Shown here: one piece after another, positions 54,463 through 60,093 of the stretch
Layout: each line of letters starts with the position of its first letter
Position numbering within the stretch: position 1 is the stretch's first letter
Source of the DNA: a virus
Strand: one strand, 5' to 3'
Virus record (IMG/VR): IMGVR_UViG_3300022752_000015
Span: 148,805 to 212,804 of that record
Length of the DNA stretch: 64,000 nucleotides
Made by a program: the position numbers and the translations under genes
Notes under the pieces: model-generated
Databases searched by the model: none
The model's input: the letters and a program-made list of their open reading frames with translations, nothing else
What the model was told of the DNA's origin: nothing

Positions 54463-55292
54463 GTGAGACCTTCTCCCGTTGAGATCTTCTCAACTTGCTC
54501 TTGAGTGATCTTATAAGATTCATCGCTCAACACATCGTCGACCAGCCCGAACCGCAACCTCAAAATCGCAGCTTCCTTTGGAGAAAGGCCCACGATGACT
54601 CGTTGAGCCAACTCTAACATTTGCTTGGAAGAAAAAATCTCGAGTGGATCTGACGTAGGATCCGCCTCAATCTTATCTTCAATCGTGTCAGCATCTGGAT
54701 CTGAGGACAGAGGTTGATCAAGCGAAATAATCGATCGACCACTGATCCTCATCGCATTGAAGATTGCATCTGAAGTGCCTGTCAACTCCTTCAACTCTTC
54801 AGGAGTTGGCTCACATCCCATCGCGTTCCTGTATTCTTCGGCGGCTGTCAACAACTTCTTTTGAGTATTCACGGCATGCGCGGACATTCTGATGACCCGC
54901 TTCTGCTTCAGGATGTGTTGACCAATCGCTTGCCTAACCCACCAGGTCGCGTAGGTCGAGAACCTAAATCCCTTCTTCCAATCAAACTTCTCAATCGCTC
55001 GCATCAACCCCATGTTGCCTTCTTGAATGATGTCTTCGAGAGGCATGCTGTGGTTCTTGTACTGCTTCGCCACGTAAACGACCAAACGTAGATTGGCCTC
55101 GATCAACTTTTTCTTCGCAATTGCCGCGTCAGATCCTCCTGCTTCGAGAATCTTAAAGAGCTCCATCATCTGTTCGTGCGAAAGCTGCTGGTGATTCTTT
55201 AGAGAAGAAAAGTAGCGATTCATTGAATCGCCGCCGAAGGCTGACTCTCGAGAGTTTTCTCGAGAAATTGTGCCTTGAGAACTCAAATTCAA
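54459..55292 (-). CDS. Sigma-70-type factor lacking region 4.2
   Basis: 277 residues. Region 2 is complete: EANLRLVVYVAKQYKN, LEDIIQEGNMGLMRAIEKFD and FSTYATWWVRQAIGQHI. Region 3 (PTPEELKELTG..., SLDQPLS) and 4.1 (LSPKEAAILRLRFGL) follow. After that the protein ends within 30 residues, with no region 4.2 helix-turn-helix, the part that reads the -35 box. It is therefore intermediate between RpoD/RpoS-like factors and T4 gp55. A region 4.2-like protein is encoded separately at 14935-15213. Likely directs transcription of late genes. Confidence 0.88.
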   Translation of the reverse strand: MNLSSQGTISRENSRESAFGGDSMNRYFSSLKNHQQLSHEQMMELFKILEAGGSDAAIAKKKLIEANLRLVVYVAKQYKNHSMPLEDIIQEGNMGLMRAIEKFDWKKGFRFSTYATWWVRQAIGQHILKQKRVIRMSAHAVNTQKKLLTAAEEYRNAMGCEPTPEELKELTGTSDAIFNAMRISGRSIISLDQPLSSDPDADTIEDKIEADPTSDPLEIFSSKQMLELAQRVIVGLSPKEAAILRLRFGLVDDVLSDESYKITQEQVEKISTGEGLT

Positions 55293-55570
55293 TCCTCCTC
55301 CGTGACGGAAACAGCCGAAACATACTTTGCGTGGGCCTCACGACGAGCTGTTCGAATCTGCAGCTCTCGTTGTACATAACACATCTCAACCTCCCATGCG
55401 GAAGGATTCAACCCATGACTATTCACCCTAGCGATGGAATCCGTCAGCGATCGCTGCATATTGTTCAATGAATCGTCGTCGATGATAGCCAGCTCATCAA
55501 ACGTGTGCACCTGAGGAAAAGGAATCGGGGAATCAACGTTGATCTTGTTTGTCTTTGCTTTCTTTGCCAT
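55289..55570 (-). CDS. Hypothetical protein, first gene of sigma operon
   Basis: 93 residues, helical and charged, with VHTFDELAIIDDDSLNNMQR and a Cys in MCYVQREL. It overlaps the sigma start by four bases, so its translation likely gates sigma production. No motif. The 82-base gap before it probably holds the operon promoter or a leader. Confidence 0.6.
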   Translation of the reverse strand: MAKKAKTNKINVDSPIPFPQVHTFDELAIIDDDSLNNMQRSLTDSIARVNSHGLNPSAWEVEMCYVQRELQIRTARREAHAKYVSAVSVTEED

Positions 55571-55652
55571 TTTTTTCTCACTTTCGTGCGTTCATCAAAT
55601 CCAGGGAACAAATTCTTTTTATACCATGCAACATTAACATTGCACTGGAAGA

Positions 55653-56588
55653 TTAAAGGGGCACATCAAATTTCTTAGGCATCTCGAGGACAGCGAGATT
55701 TTTCATCTTCGCCTCCACCTCTAGATCCACTGCATCGCGCCGCAGGCGCTCGAGCTGCACCGCAGGAATATAATGGATCATGTCGCTGTGCTTGCGCCGC
55801 TCGGTGAAAGATCCACCCTCCATGCCTGGCTCAGTGTTGCTGATGTGTTGCAGGGGTTTCACACCTTTAGGCCACGTCTCATCGGCTGCGTCCGCAGCCT
55901 CTGCGCCGTCCAATCCATCGTCGTTGAAAACATGATGATGCGAATCCCACACGATCGGCACACCCGTCTCCATCGACACCGGCAACAGATCCACCAACGA
56001 ATAGCACGTCTCGCAATTCTCCAGCGTCAATCGCGATCGACTAGCCTCAGGCAATGACCGAATCGCGTCGATCAGCCTCGTCTGCCGATCCGCCTTACCA
56101 CCATGCACGTTGATCGCGGCGTACGGACTCCGCGGCATCCCCATCGAATCAAACATCCACGCGTGATGCTCGAGCTCGACGATCGACTTCTCAACCACCG
56201 AGTCAGAATCCGACGACAACACGCAGAACTGACCCGGATGCGTCGTCAACCGAACGCCATGCTTCCTCGCCACCTCACCACACATCGCCAGCTCTCGCTT
56301 GAGAACATCGTTGTCCCACAATCCCCGAGGCACGCGATCATTCAACGGAAACATGGCGCTCGACACGCGAAACAACCGCACGCCACTCGCTGCCACCTTC
56401 CGTAACACGTCTCGCAACATTCGAGCATTGTGAAGGTACAACGATCGAATCGCATCCTCAGAGTATGCACCCCGCTCATATCGACCCAATTGCAACGTCT
56501 TCTCCTCCAACTCGTTGATGACCTGCAACTTGCCGCTCCGCGGCGCATTCTCGTGCCTAATCCAATGACAACAGACACCTAGTGCCAT
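55653..56588 (-). CDS. uvdE: UV-damage endonuclease (UvdE/UvsE family)
   Basis: 311 residues. The N-terminus GVCCHWI, HNARMLRDVLRKV, FRVSSAMFPL, LTTHPGQFCVLSSDS, NVHGGKADR, LTLENCETCYS and VPIVWDSHHHVFN are the conserved metal-binding and TIM-barrel motifs of this family. It nicks DNA 5' to UV photoproducts independent of the host excision system. Length matches the family. It protects phage DNA under light exposure, which suggests a sunlit or aquatic habitat. Confidence 0.92.
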   Translation of the reverse strand: MALGVCCHWIRHENAPRSGKLQVINELEEKTLQLGRYERGAYSEDAIRSLYLHNARMLRDVLRKVAASGVRLFRVSSAMFPLNDRVPRGLWDNDVLKRELAMCGEVARKHGVRLTTHPGQFCVLSSDSDSVVEKSIVELEHHAWMFDSMGMPRSPYAAINVHGGKADRQTRLIDAIRSLPEASRSRLTLENCETCYSLVDLLPVSMETGVPIVWDSHHHVFNDDGLDGAEAADAADETWPKGVKPLQHISNTEPGMEGGSFTERRKHSDMIHYIPAVQLERLRRDAVDLEVEAKMKNLAVLEMPKKFDVPL

Positions 56589-56654
56589 AAGCTTGTGTAT
56601 ACCTTAATCCCTTAAGGCCACTTGTACAACAAACCACGTCCTCTATGCACCACG

Positions 56655-56690
56655 GGCCACATGAATTATTCCTGGATAATTCATGTGGCC
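56655..56690. repeat. Perfect 15-bp inverted repeat
   Basis: GGCCACATGAATTAT and ATAATTCATGTGGCC pair without mismatch around TCCTGG. It lies between the minus-strand genes at 55653 and 56719, about 29 bases after the stop of the latter. No T run follows on either side, so it may be a factor-dependent terminator, a mRNA end stabiliser or a protein-binding site. Confidence 0.7.
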
Positions 56691-56718
56691 TTCTACACAG
56701 ACGATTATTACAGTTTAT

Positions 56719-57093
56719 TCAGGTGCCACCGAAGGCGTCATCCACCACGTCCATCATGGTGCGATCGTCTCGAGAATCTCCCTTCAAGACGTCAATCTTC
56801 GTACGTGCCGCGGCGGCGGCCCAGCGCACGACCACCTCTCCTGGCTCTCTGAGAGACAACTCGACGAATGCCCCCGTCTCAGGATCGCTCAACCTCGCAA
56901 TGGTTCCATCACGCATCCCATCTAGATCAGGACCCATGTCGTACACGAGATCAGGATTGGTCGCGGCCTCGTCTGCCAATATCTCCATCACCGGCTCAGC
57001 CACAAGCCTCCACTGAATCTCTTCGGCCCCTCCGGTCAACGACTCAAACTCTTCTCTAATGATCTGTTTCAATCTCGGCAACGTCAACTTCAT
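56719..57093 (-). CDS. Tagged small protein
   Basis: 124 residues from the ATG at 57093, about six bases after TGGAG; an upstream extension of 12 residues has no site. MKLTLPRLKQIIREEFESLT carries the shared tag, though the [L/I]-x-E site with a small residue after it is missing (only I-R-E before E). The rest is acidic with a GDSRDDRTMMDVVDDAF end. Its GC-rich codons show that the tag family crosses the base-composition boundary. Confidence 0.65.
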   Translation of the reverse strand: MKLTLPRLKQIIREEFESLTGGAEEIQWRLVAEPVMEILADEAATNPDLVYDMGPDLDGMRDGTIARLSDPETGAFVELSLREPGEVVVRWAAAAARTKIDVLKGDSRDDRTMMDVVDDAFGGT

Positions 57094-57132
57094 ACTAACT
57101 CCAGTACATATATATATCACGCTATACATCGT

Positions 57133-57237
57133 CTACCGGAGAAGTCGACGAAACGGTGCCAACAATGCCCCAATGATCAATCGAAACACCGAAGCCACGA
57201 ACATCCTCTCAAACATCCGACCATATTTCATCCGCAT
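57133..57237 (-). CDS. Possible 34-residue membrane peptide
   Basis: A short frame from the ATG at 57237 has AGGTG five bases upstream. It encodes a basic peptide (MRMKYGRMFERMFVASVFRL then IIGALLAPFRRLLR) with one hydrophobic core flanked by Arg, as in small membrane-active peptides. It fits the gap between two minus-strand genes. Expression is unproven. Confidence 0.4.
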   Translation of the reverse strand: MRMKYGRMFERMFVASVFRLIIGALLAPFRRLLR

Positions 57238-57368
57238 CTCATCACCTCAGCACCCATGGTACGTCGCTCCAGCTGCGAAGAACAACGGTCATTTCGACGC
57301 AAAAAATTTCCCGAGAAATTTTCGAGCACCACAACAGCTCCAGAAAATCCGCGGAGCCGGAACTCAGT

Positions 57369-57551
57369 TCACAACCTTTTTAGAAAGGCTATGTACTCGA
57401 AGTCAACCGTCCCGTCGTTGCACAGGAAGATTCCCTCATCCGGCTGTTCATCGAGATGATACAGGAACACCAAGACTCGATCCAAGATCTCTCTCGGTGC
57501 CACGCCATCATCTTCGTAGACGCACAGATCTCCGGGGCTGAGCTTTAACAT
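57369..57551 (-). CDS. Small hypothetical protein
   Basis: 60 residues. LKLSPGDLCVYEDDGVAPRE followed by ILDRVLVFLYHLDEQPDEGI reads as a small beta-rich domain like the 64-residue protein at 51177 (strands separated by acidic turns). No ribosome site is visible before the ATG, and the region upstream is the GC-rich junction. Function unknown. Confidence 0.5.
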   Translation of the reverse strand: MLKLSPGDLCVYEDDGVAPREILDRVLVFLYHLDEQPDEGIFLCNDGTVDFEYIAFLKRL

Positions 57552-57633
57552 GCTTATAAATAGGCATGTGCCCCCACGAGTGTGGGTAATGACCGTTTCA
57601 ATCTCAAAATTTCTCGAGATTTGCGCGCGGGTT

Positions 57634-57790
57634 TAGCGCTCCCCGGAGGCCCCAAAAACCCCACAGAAAATGCCCCTTTTGGGGGCGGGGCCGGGGCCCC
57701 ATTTTAGGGGCCTAAAGAGGGGCCCTTCGAGGGGCCCTTGCAAGGGGGCTGCCCCTCCGCCCGATTGCTGTCTCCTCGGGCCCCCTTGTA
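57634..57790. repeat. GC-rich nested inverted repeats at composition boundary
   Basis: Runs of GGGGCC/GGCCCC, GGGGCCCC, GAGGGGCCCTTCGAGGGGCCC and TTGCAAGGGGGC overlap and can fold into several alternative hairpins. The stretch marks the start of the very GC-rich array and has no plausible gene. It contains a terminator (57667-57686) for leftward transcripts. It may also be a recombination join or be prone to assembly error. Confidence 0.6.
57667..57686 (-). terminator. Terminator at end of the GC-rich array
   Basis: On the minus strand GCCCC, a CAAAA loop and GGGGC are followed by ATTTTCTG. This is a short GC-rich stem with a U tract downstream of the last array gene, so leftward transcription probably ends here. 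Confidence 0.55.
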
Positions 57791-57792
57791 TT

Positions 57793-57885
57793 TCAACCTT
57801 GCAGCAGGCCCCACCGCAGAACCCAGCCGATCGCTGCTCCGATGATTGCTCCTTCGGCGAAGGCCGCCGCGTGATCCTTCAGCAG
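57793..57885 (-). CDS. Possible CTG-start small membrane peptide
   Basis: A 30-codon frame overlaps the stop of the gene at 57879 and is preceded by AAGGAGGG. It encodes DHAAAFAEGAIIGAAIGWVL and ends RWGLLQG, a Gly-zipper membrane helix like the 28-residue array protein at 59649. Only CTG can start it, so it is uncertain; coupling to the upstream stop is the best argument. Confidence 0.25.
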   Translation of the reverse strand: MLKDHAAAFAEGAIIGAAIGWVLRWGLLQG

Positions 57886-58244
57886 CCCTCCTTGAGGAGT
57901 CGGAAGAACTTCTTCGGAGCCGACGGCCCGATACCGAGCTTGAGGAGGAGGGGGAAGGCCGCAAGCTTCTCGTTGAGCTGCGCCGTCTTCTCCGAGATCT
58001 CGCTGATGAGCGAGCCGTTCGTCGGAGGAGACATGTGCGACCCACCGTCCCTGACGTAGGTGGCGAAGGAGGTGCAGCTCTTGGCGAGCCTCTCGGCGCA
58101 GTCGGCAAGATCCTCGCGCAGCTGGTCGATCTTGCAGGCCGCCTCACGGACCTCCAGGAAGGCGGCCGTGCTCGCGAGGTACATCAGGCCGAGCGACTTG
58201 ATGGTAGCTTCCAGGGTGGACTCGTACTTGCCGGGGTTCTTCAT
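57879..58244 (-). CDS. Array gene 1: hypothetical protein
   Basis: 121 residues from the ATG at 58244, exactly six bases after a TATACT box; the longer frame upstream is translation through the promoter and is rejected. The protein is helical (EVREAACKIDQLREDLADCA and so on), ending FFRLLKEGC. No family recognised. It is the last unit of the minus-strand array before the GC-rich terminator region. Confidence 0.7.
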   Translation of the reverse strand: MKNPGKYESTLEATIKSLGLMYLASTAAFLEVREAACKIDQLREDLADCAERLAKSCTSFATYVRDGGSHMSPPTNGSLISEISEKTAQLNEKLAAFPLLLKLGIGPSAPKKFFRLLKEGC

Positions 58245-58250
58245 GGTCCT

Positions 58251-58279
58251 AGTATACCCTTTCTCAAATGAACTTTGCA
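58251..58279 (-). promoter_or_regulatory. Array promoter P1
   Basis: -35 TGCAAA, 17-base spacer (ending GAAAGGG), -10 TATACT, then AGGACC before ATG. Predicted transcript starts at the AUG. Confidence 0.75.
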
Positions 58280-58297
58280 CCGACGGGACGAACTTTT

Positions 58298-58483
58298 TCA
58301 GCCCCACTGTTTGGGGATGGCGAGCCGCAGCTTCTCGAGGATGTCACCGTAGGCGGTCAGTTCCTCGGCATCGAATTCGCTCAAGGCCGCGCGGATCCGT
58401 TTCGCCTCCTCGAGGGAGAGGTAGAGGTTGATGCCGTCTTCCTTGGTGCCGGTGGGGGAGGTGGCGGTCCGGGTGATCTTCAT
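58298..58483 (-). CDS. Array gene 2: small hypothetical protein
   Basis: 61 residues, mostly one helical hairpin (LSLEEAKRIRAALSEFDAEE). It begins six bases after a TAAGGT box. Its TGA is followed by AAAAAGTTC, an A tract that lies about 16 bases upstream of the next -35 box. No function recognised. Confidence 0.65.
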   Translation of the reverse strand: MKITRTATSPTGTKEDGINLYLSLEEAKRIRAALSEFDAEELTAYGDILEKLRLAIPKQWG

Positions 58484-58489
58484 GGTTCT

Positions 58490-58518
58490 ACCTTATCCTG
58501 TTCTGGGGTGACTTTGCA
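58490..58518 (-). promoter_or_regulatory. Array promoter P2
   Basis: -35 TGCAAA, 17-base spacer (GTCACCCC...), -10-position TAAGGT, then AGAACC before ATG. The AAGG could also act as a ribosome site, seven bases from the start. Confidence 0.65.
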
Positions 58519-58523
58519 CCGGA

Positions 58524-58700
58524 TCAGAGGATGGGATCGACCCCTTCGATCAAGGGGTAGTAGGAGACCTGGATTCCGTGGTAGCCGGCGTCGTAGAGCT
58601 TTTGGGCTTCCTTGACGATTCGCGACTGGCGGACTTGTTTCCGCCCGGGCTTGCCCTTGGGGGTGAAGTAGGCGATCTCGTAGATGGCTTCGTTCTTCAT
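58524..58700 (-). CDS. Array gene 3: small hypothetical protein
   Basis: 58 residues from the ATG at 58700. EIAYFTPKGKPGRKQVRQSR followed by IVKEAQKLYDAGYHGIQVSY suggests a small alpha/beta domain with a basic turn, perhaps nucleic-acid binding. Start fixed by the promoter position. Unknown function. Confidence 0.65.
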   Translation of the reverse strand: MKNEAIYEIAYFTPKGKPGRKQVRQSRIVKEAQKLYDAGYHGIQVSYYPLIEGVDPIL

Positions 58701-58706
58701 GGTCCC

Positions 58707-58735
58707 AGTATATCCTTTCCTCGTTGAACTTTGCA
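58707..58735 (-). promoter_or_regulatory. Array promoter P3
   Basis: -35 TGCAAA, 17-base spacer (GTTCAACGAGGAAAGGA), -10 TATACT, then GGGACC before ATG. Confidence 0.75.
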
Positions 58736-58751
58736 CCGATCCGCGAACTTT

Positions 58752-58937
58752 TTACACACCCATCTCTTCGAGGGCGTCCTGGCGCAGGATGTCGGTCACC
58801 TCCTCGCGGAGGTCCTTCCGGGCCGCCAGCTCCCAGAGGGAGGCGGTGAGGTTGGCCTGCATCTCGTGGTCGATCTTCCCCGCGGTGAGGAGATCGGTCA
58901 CCTGGGCGATGAGCTGGGCGATGTGTTTGGCGTCCAT
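58752..58937 (-). CDS. Array gene 4: small helical protein
   Basis: 61 residues from the ATG at 58937: HIAQLIAQVTDLLTAGKIDH then helices to ILRQDALEEMGV. Fully helical, acidic. Its stop TAA merges with an A tract (TAAAAAGTTC) ahead of the next promoter. Unknown function. Confidence 0.65.
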   Translation of the reverse strand: MDAKHIAQLIAQVTDLLTAGKIDHEMQANLTASLWELAARKDLREEVTDILRQDALEEMGV

Positions 58938-58943
58938 GGCCTC

Positions 58944-58972
58944 AGTATACCCTTTCGAGGAGGAACTTTGCA
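58944..58972 (-). promoter_or_regulatory. Array promoter P4
   Basis: -35 TGCAAA, 17-base spacer (ending CGAAAGGG), -10 TATACT, then GAGGCC before ATG. Confidence 0.75.
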
Positions 58973-58973
58973 C

Positions 58974-59147
58974 TCAGCCGTTGAGCTTTTCGCCGATCCG
59001 GGCCTTGAGTTCCTCGAGGGCGACCCGGTCCCGGAGATCCTTGAGGGCAACCAACTCCTCCTTCCAGTCGGGATCACCGTTGTAGGTCTCGATCTGGGTC
59101 ACGAGTGCCTCATAGAGGCGATTGAGGTCGATCTCGTCGAATTCCAT
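58974..59147 (-). CDS. Array gene 5: 57-residue helical protein
   Basis: Read from the ATG at 59147: MEFDEIDLNRLYEALVTQIE, then TYNGDPDWKEELVALKDLRD and an acidic/basic helix ending IGEKLNG. A helical pair with a GDPDW turn, as also seen in array gene 6 (RDDPDYRSLL), so genes 5 and 6 may be distant duplicates. It is shorter than 60 residues and easily missed; the promoter element supports it. Confidence 0.65.
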   Translation of the reverse strand: MEFDEIDLNRLYEALVTQIETYNGDPDWKEELVALKDLRDRVALEELKARIGEKLNG

Positions 59148-59153
59148 GGTTCT

Positions 59154-59182
59154 ACCTTACCTCGTTCAGGTGTGACTTTGCA
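59154..59182 (-). promoter_or_regulatory. Array promoter P5
   Basis: -35 TGCAAA, 17-base spacer (GTCACACCTGAACGAGG), -10-position TAAGGT, then AGAACC before ATG. Confidence 0.65.
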
Positions 59183-59183
59183 C

Positions 59184-59354
59184 TCAGTAGGGAAGATTCT
59201 CCAGGTGCTCGATGAGCTTCACCTGGAGCTTGAGGAGCGACCGGTAGTCAGGATCGTCGCGGAGGTCGATGGAGGTGTCCAGACGCATCCTCTCCCGGAC
59301 GGAGTCGAGGCCTTCGAGGATGAGCTTCGTTTCGGAGCGGGAGAGGTGTTCCAT
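59184..59354 (-). CDS. Array gene 6: 56-residue helical protein
   Basis: Read from the ATG at 59354: MEHLSRSETKLILEGLDSVR, then DTSIDLRDDPDYRSLLKLQV and KLIEHLENLPY. The helix-acidic turn-helix plan with DDPDY resembles array gene 5. Under 60 residues but with a perfect array promoter. Unknown function. Confidence 0.65.
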   Translation of the reverse strand: MEHLSRSETKLILEGLDSVRERMRLDTSIDLRDDPDYRSLLKLQVKLIEHLENLPY

Positions 59355-59360
59355 GGTTCT

Positions 59361-59389
59361 AGTATACCTCGTTCAGGGGTGACTTTGCA
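59361..59389 (-). promoter_or_regulatory. Array promoter P6
   Basis: -35 TGCAAA, 17-base spacer of the GTCA type, but -10 TATACT, then AGAACC before ATG: a hybrid of the two element subclasses. Confidence 0.72.
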
Positions 59390-59394
59390 CCGAC

Positions 59395-59607
59395 TCAGGC
59401 CCGGTTCAGGATCCGGTCGGCAGCCCGAGCTGTCATGATGTCCCGCCCACCGAGCCCGATTCGGTTGGCCTTGCGGACCGCGGCGGCGATGGAGGTCGAC
59501 CCGAAGTACCAGCCGACCGGGATGCAGTCTTCCTTGGAGAAGCCGTAGTAGGCCACGGCGGCGTAGAGGTAGGTGCGACGTGAGGGCTTCTTGGAGGTGG
59601 TCTTCAT
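59395..59607 (-). CDS. Array gene 7: small basic protein
   Basis: 70 residues. A basic N-terminus (KTTSKKPSRRTYLYAAVAYY) is followed by CIPVGWYFGSTSIAAAVRKA and a basic helix to ILNRA. The alternating basic/hydrophobic pattern could bind nucleic acid. Unknown function. Confidence 0.65.
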   Translation of the reverse strand: MKTTSKKPSRRTYLYAAVAYYGFSKEDCIPVGWYFGSTSIAAAVRKANRIGLGGRDIMTARAADRILNRA

Positions 59608-59613
59608 GGTTTT

Positions 59614-59642
59614 ACCTTATCCTGTTCGTGGTTGACTTTGCA
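59614..59642 (-). promoter_or_regulatory. Array promoter P7
   Basis: -35 TGCAAA, 17-base spacer (GTCAACCACGAACAGGA), -10-position TAAGGT, then AAAACC before ATG. Confidence 0.65.
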
Positions 59643-59648
59643 CCGGGT

Positions 59649-59735
59649 TCAGGCGGCCATCATCCACCAGGCCGCGAAGGCCGTGGAAGCGACGGTGACG
59701 ATGGCTCCGAGGATGTCAGCTGCGGCGTTCTTCAT
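59649..59735 (-). CDS. Array gene 8: 28-residue membrane peptide
   Basis: Read from the ATG at 59735: MKNAAADILGAIVTVASTAF then AAWWMMAA. It is almost wholly a single hydrophobic helix with two Trp near the end, as in small inner-membrane peptides. It fills the gap exactly between two array promoters, and its own promoter is one of the best. Too short for ordinary gene calling. Confidence 0.6.
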   Translation of the reverse strand: MKNAAADILGAIVTVASTAFAAWWMMAA

Positions 59736-59741
59736 GGTCCT

Positions 59742-59770
59742 AGTATATCCTATTCAGATGTGACTTTGCA
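59742..59770 (-). promoter_or_regulatory. Array promoter P8
   Basis: -35 TGCAAA, 17-base spacer (GTCACATCTGAATAGGA), -10 TATACT, then AGGACC before ATG. The coding end and TGA of array gene 9 (59754-59756) lie inside this promoter. Confidence 0.75.
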
Positions 59771-59930
59771 CCGACGCAGGAGGAACCAACTCCTCCGGCA
59801 CCACATTCTCTGGAGTCAAGACGTGACCACGGTAAAATGGCTGGAGCAACACGATGGCTCCCTCGACGGTCCGCGCCCGGACACACTCGCCGGTCTCGAC
59901 GTAGACCCACCACTTCGTCTTGGTCTTCAT
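59754..59930 (-). CDS. Array gene 9: small hypothetical protein
   Basis: 58 residues from the ATG at 59930. KTKTKWWVYVETGECVRART then EGAIVLLQPFYRGHVLTPEN reads as a small beta sheet. Its last codons (VQSHI) are encoded by the -35 box and spacer of the next promoter, so gene end and promoter share bases. First gene of the second block, right after hairpin A. Confidence 0.65.
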   Translation of the reverse strand: MKTKTKWWVYVETGECVRARTVEGAIVLLQPFYRGHVLTPENVVPEELVPPASVQSHI

Positions 59931-59936
59931 GCCACC

Positions 59937-59965
59937 AGTATATCCTTTCCCGGCGGAACTTTGCA
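59937..59965 (-). promoter_or_regulatory. Array promoter P9
   Basis: -35 TGCAAA, 17-base spacer (GTTCCGCCGGGAAAGGA), -10 TATACT, then GGTGGC before ATG. Lies just downstream (leftward) of hairpin A. Confidence 0.75.
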
Positions 59966-59992
59966 CCGACCTGGGAACTTTTTCTCAGATCA

Positions 59993-60081
59993 CCCAGGAT
60001 GCCCTTGGGGAGGCCGGAGGCAATTCGACCTAGGTTACCCCATTCCTAGATCCAAGAACCTCCCCAAGGGCATCCTAGGGG
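59993..60081. repeat. Hairpin A: 18-bp stem, 45-nt loop with conserved core
   Basis: AGGATGCCCTTGGGGAGG (59996-60013) pairs perfectly with CCTCCCCAAGGGCATCCT (60059-60076), extended past a one-base bulge by three GC pairs. The 45-base loop holds GACCTAGGTTACCCCAT at 60027-60043. Hairpin B at 63901 has a different stem but the same loop length, same bulge place and same core at the same offset. It lies between the stop of array gene 10 and promoter P9. No U tract, so not a usual terminator. Confidence 0.85.
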
Positions 60082-60093
60082 TTCAGGCGTGGG

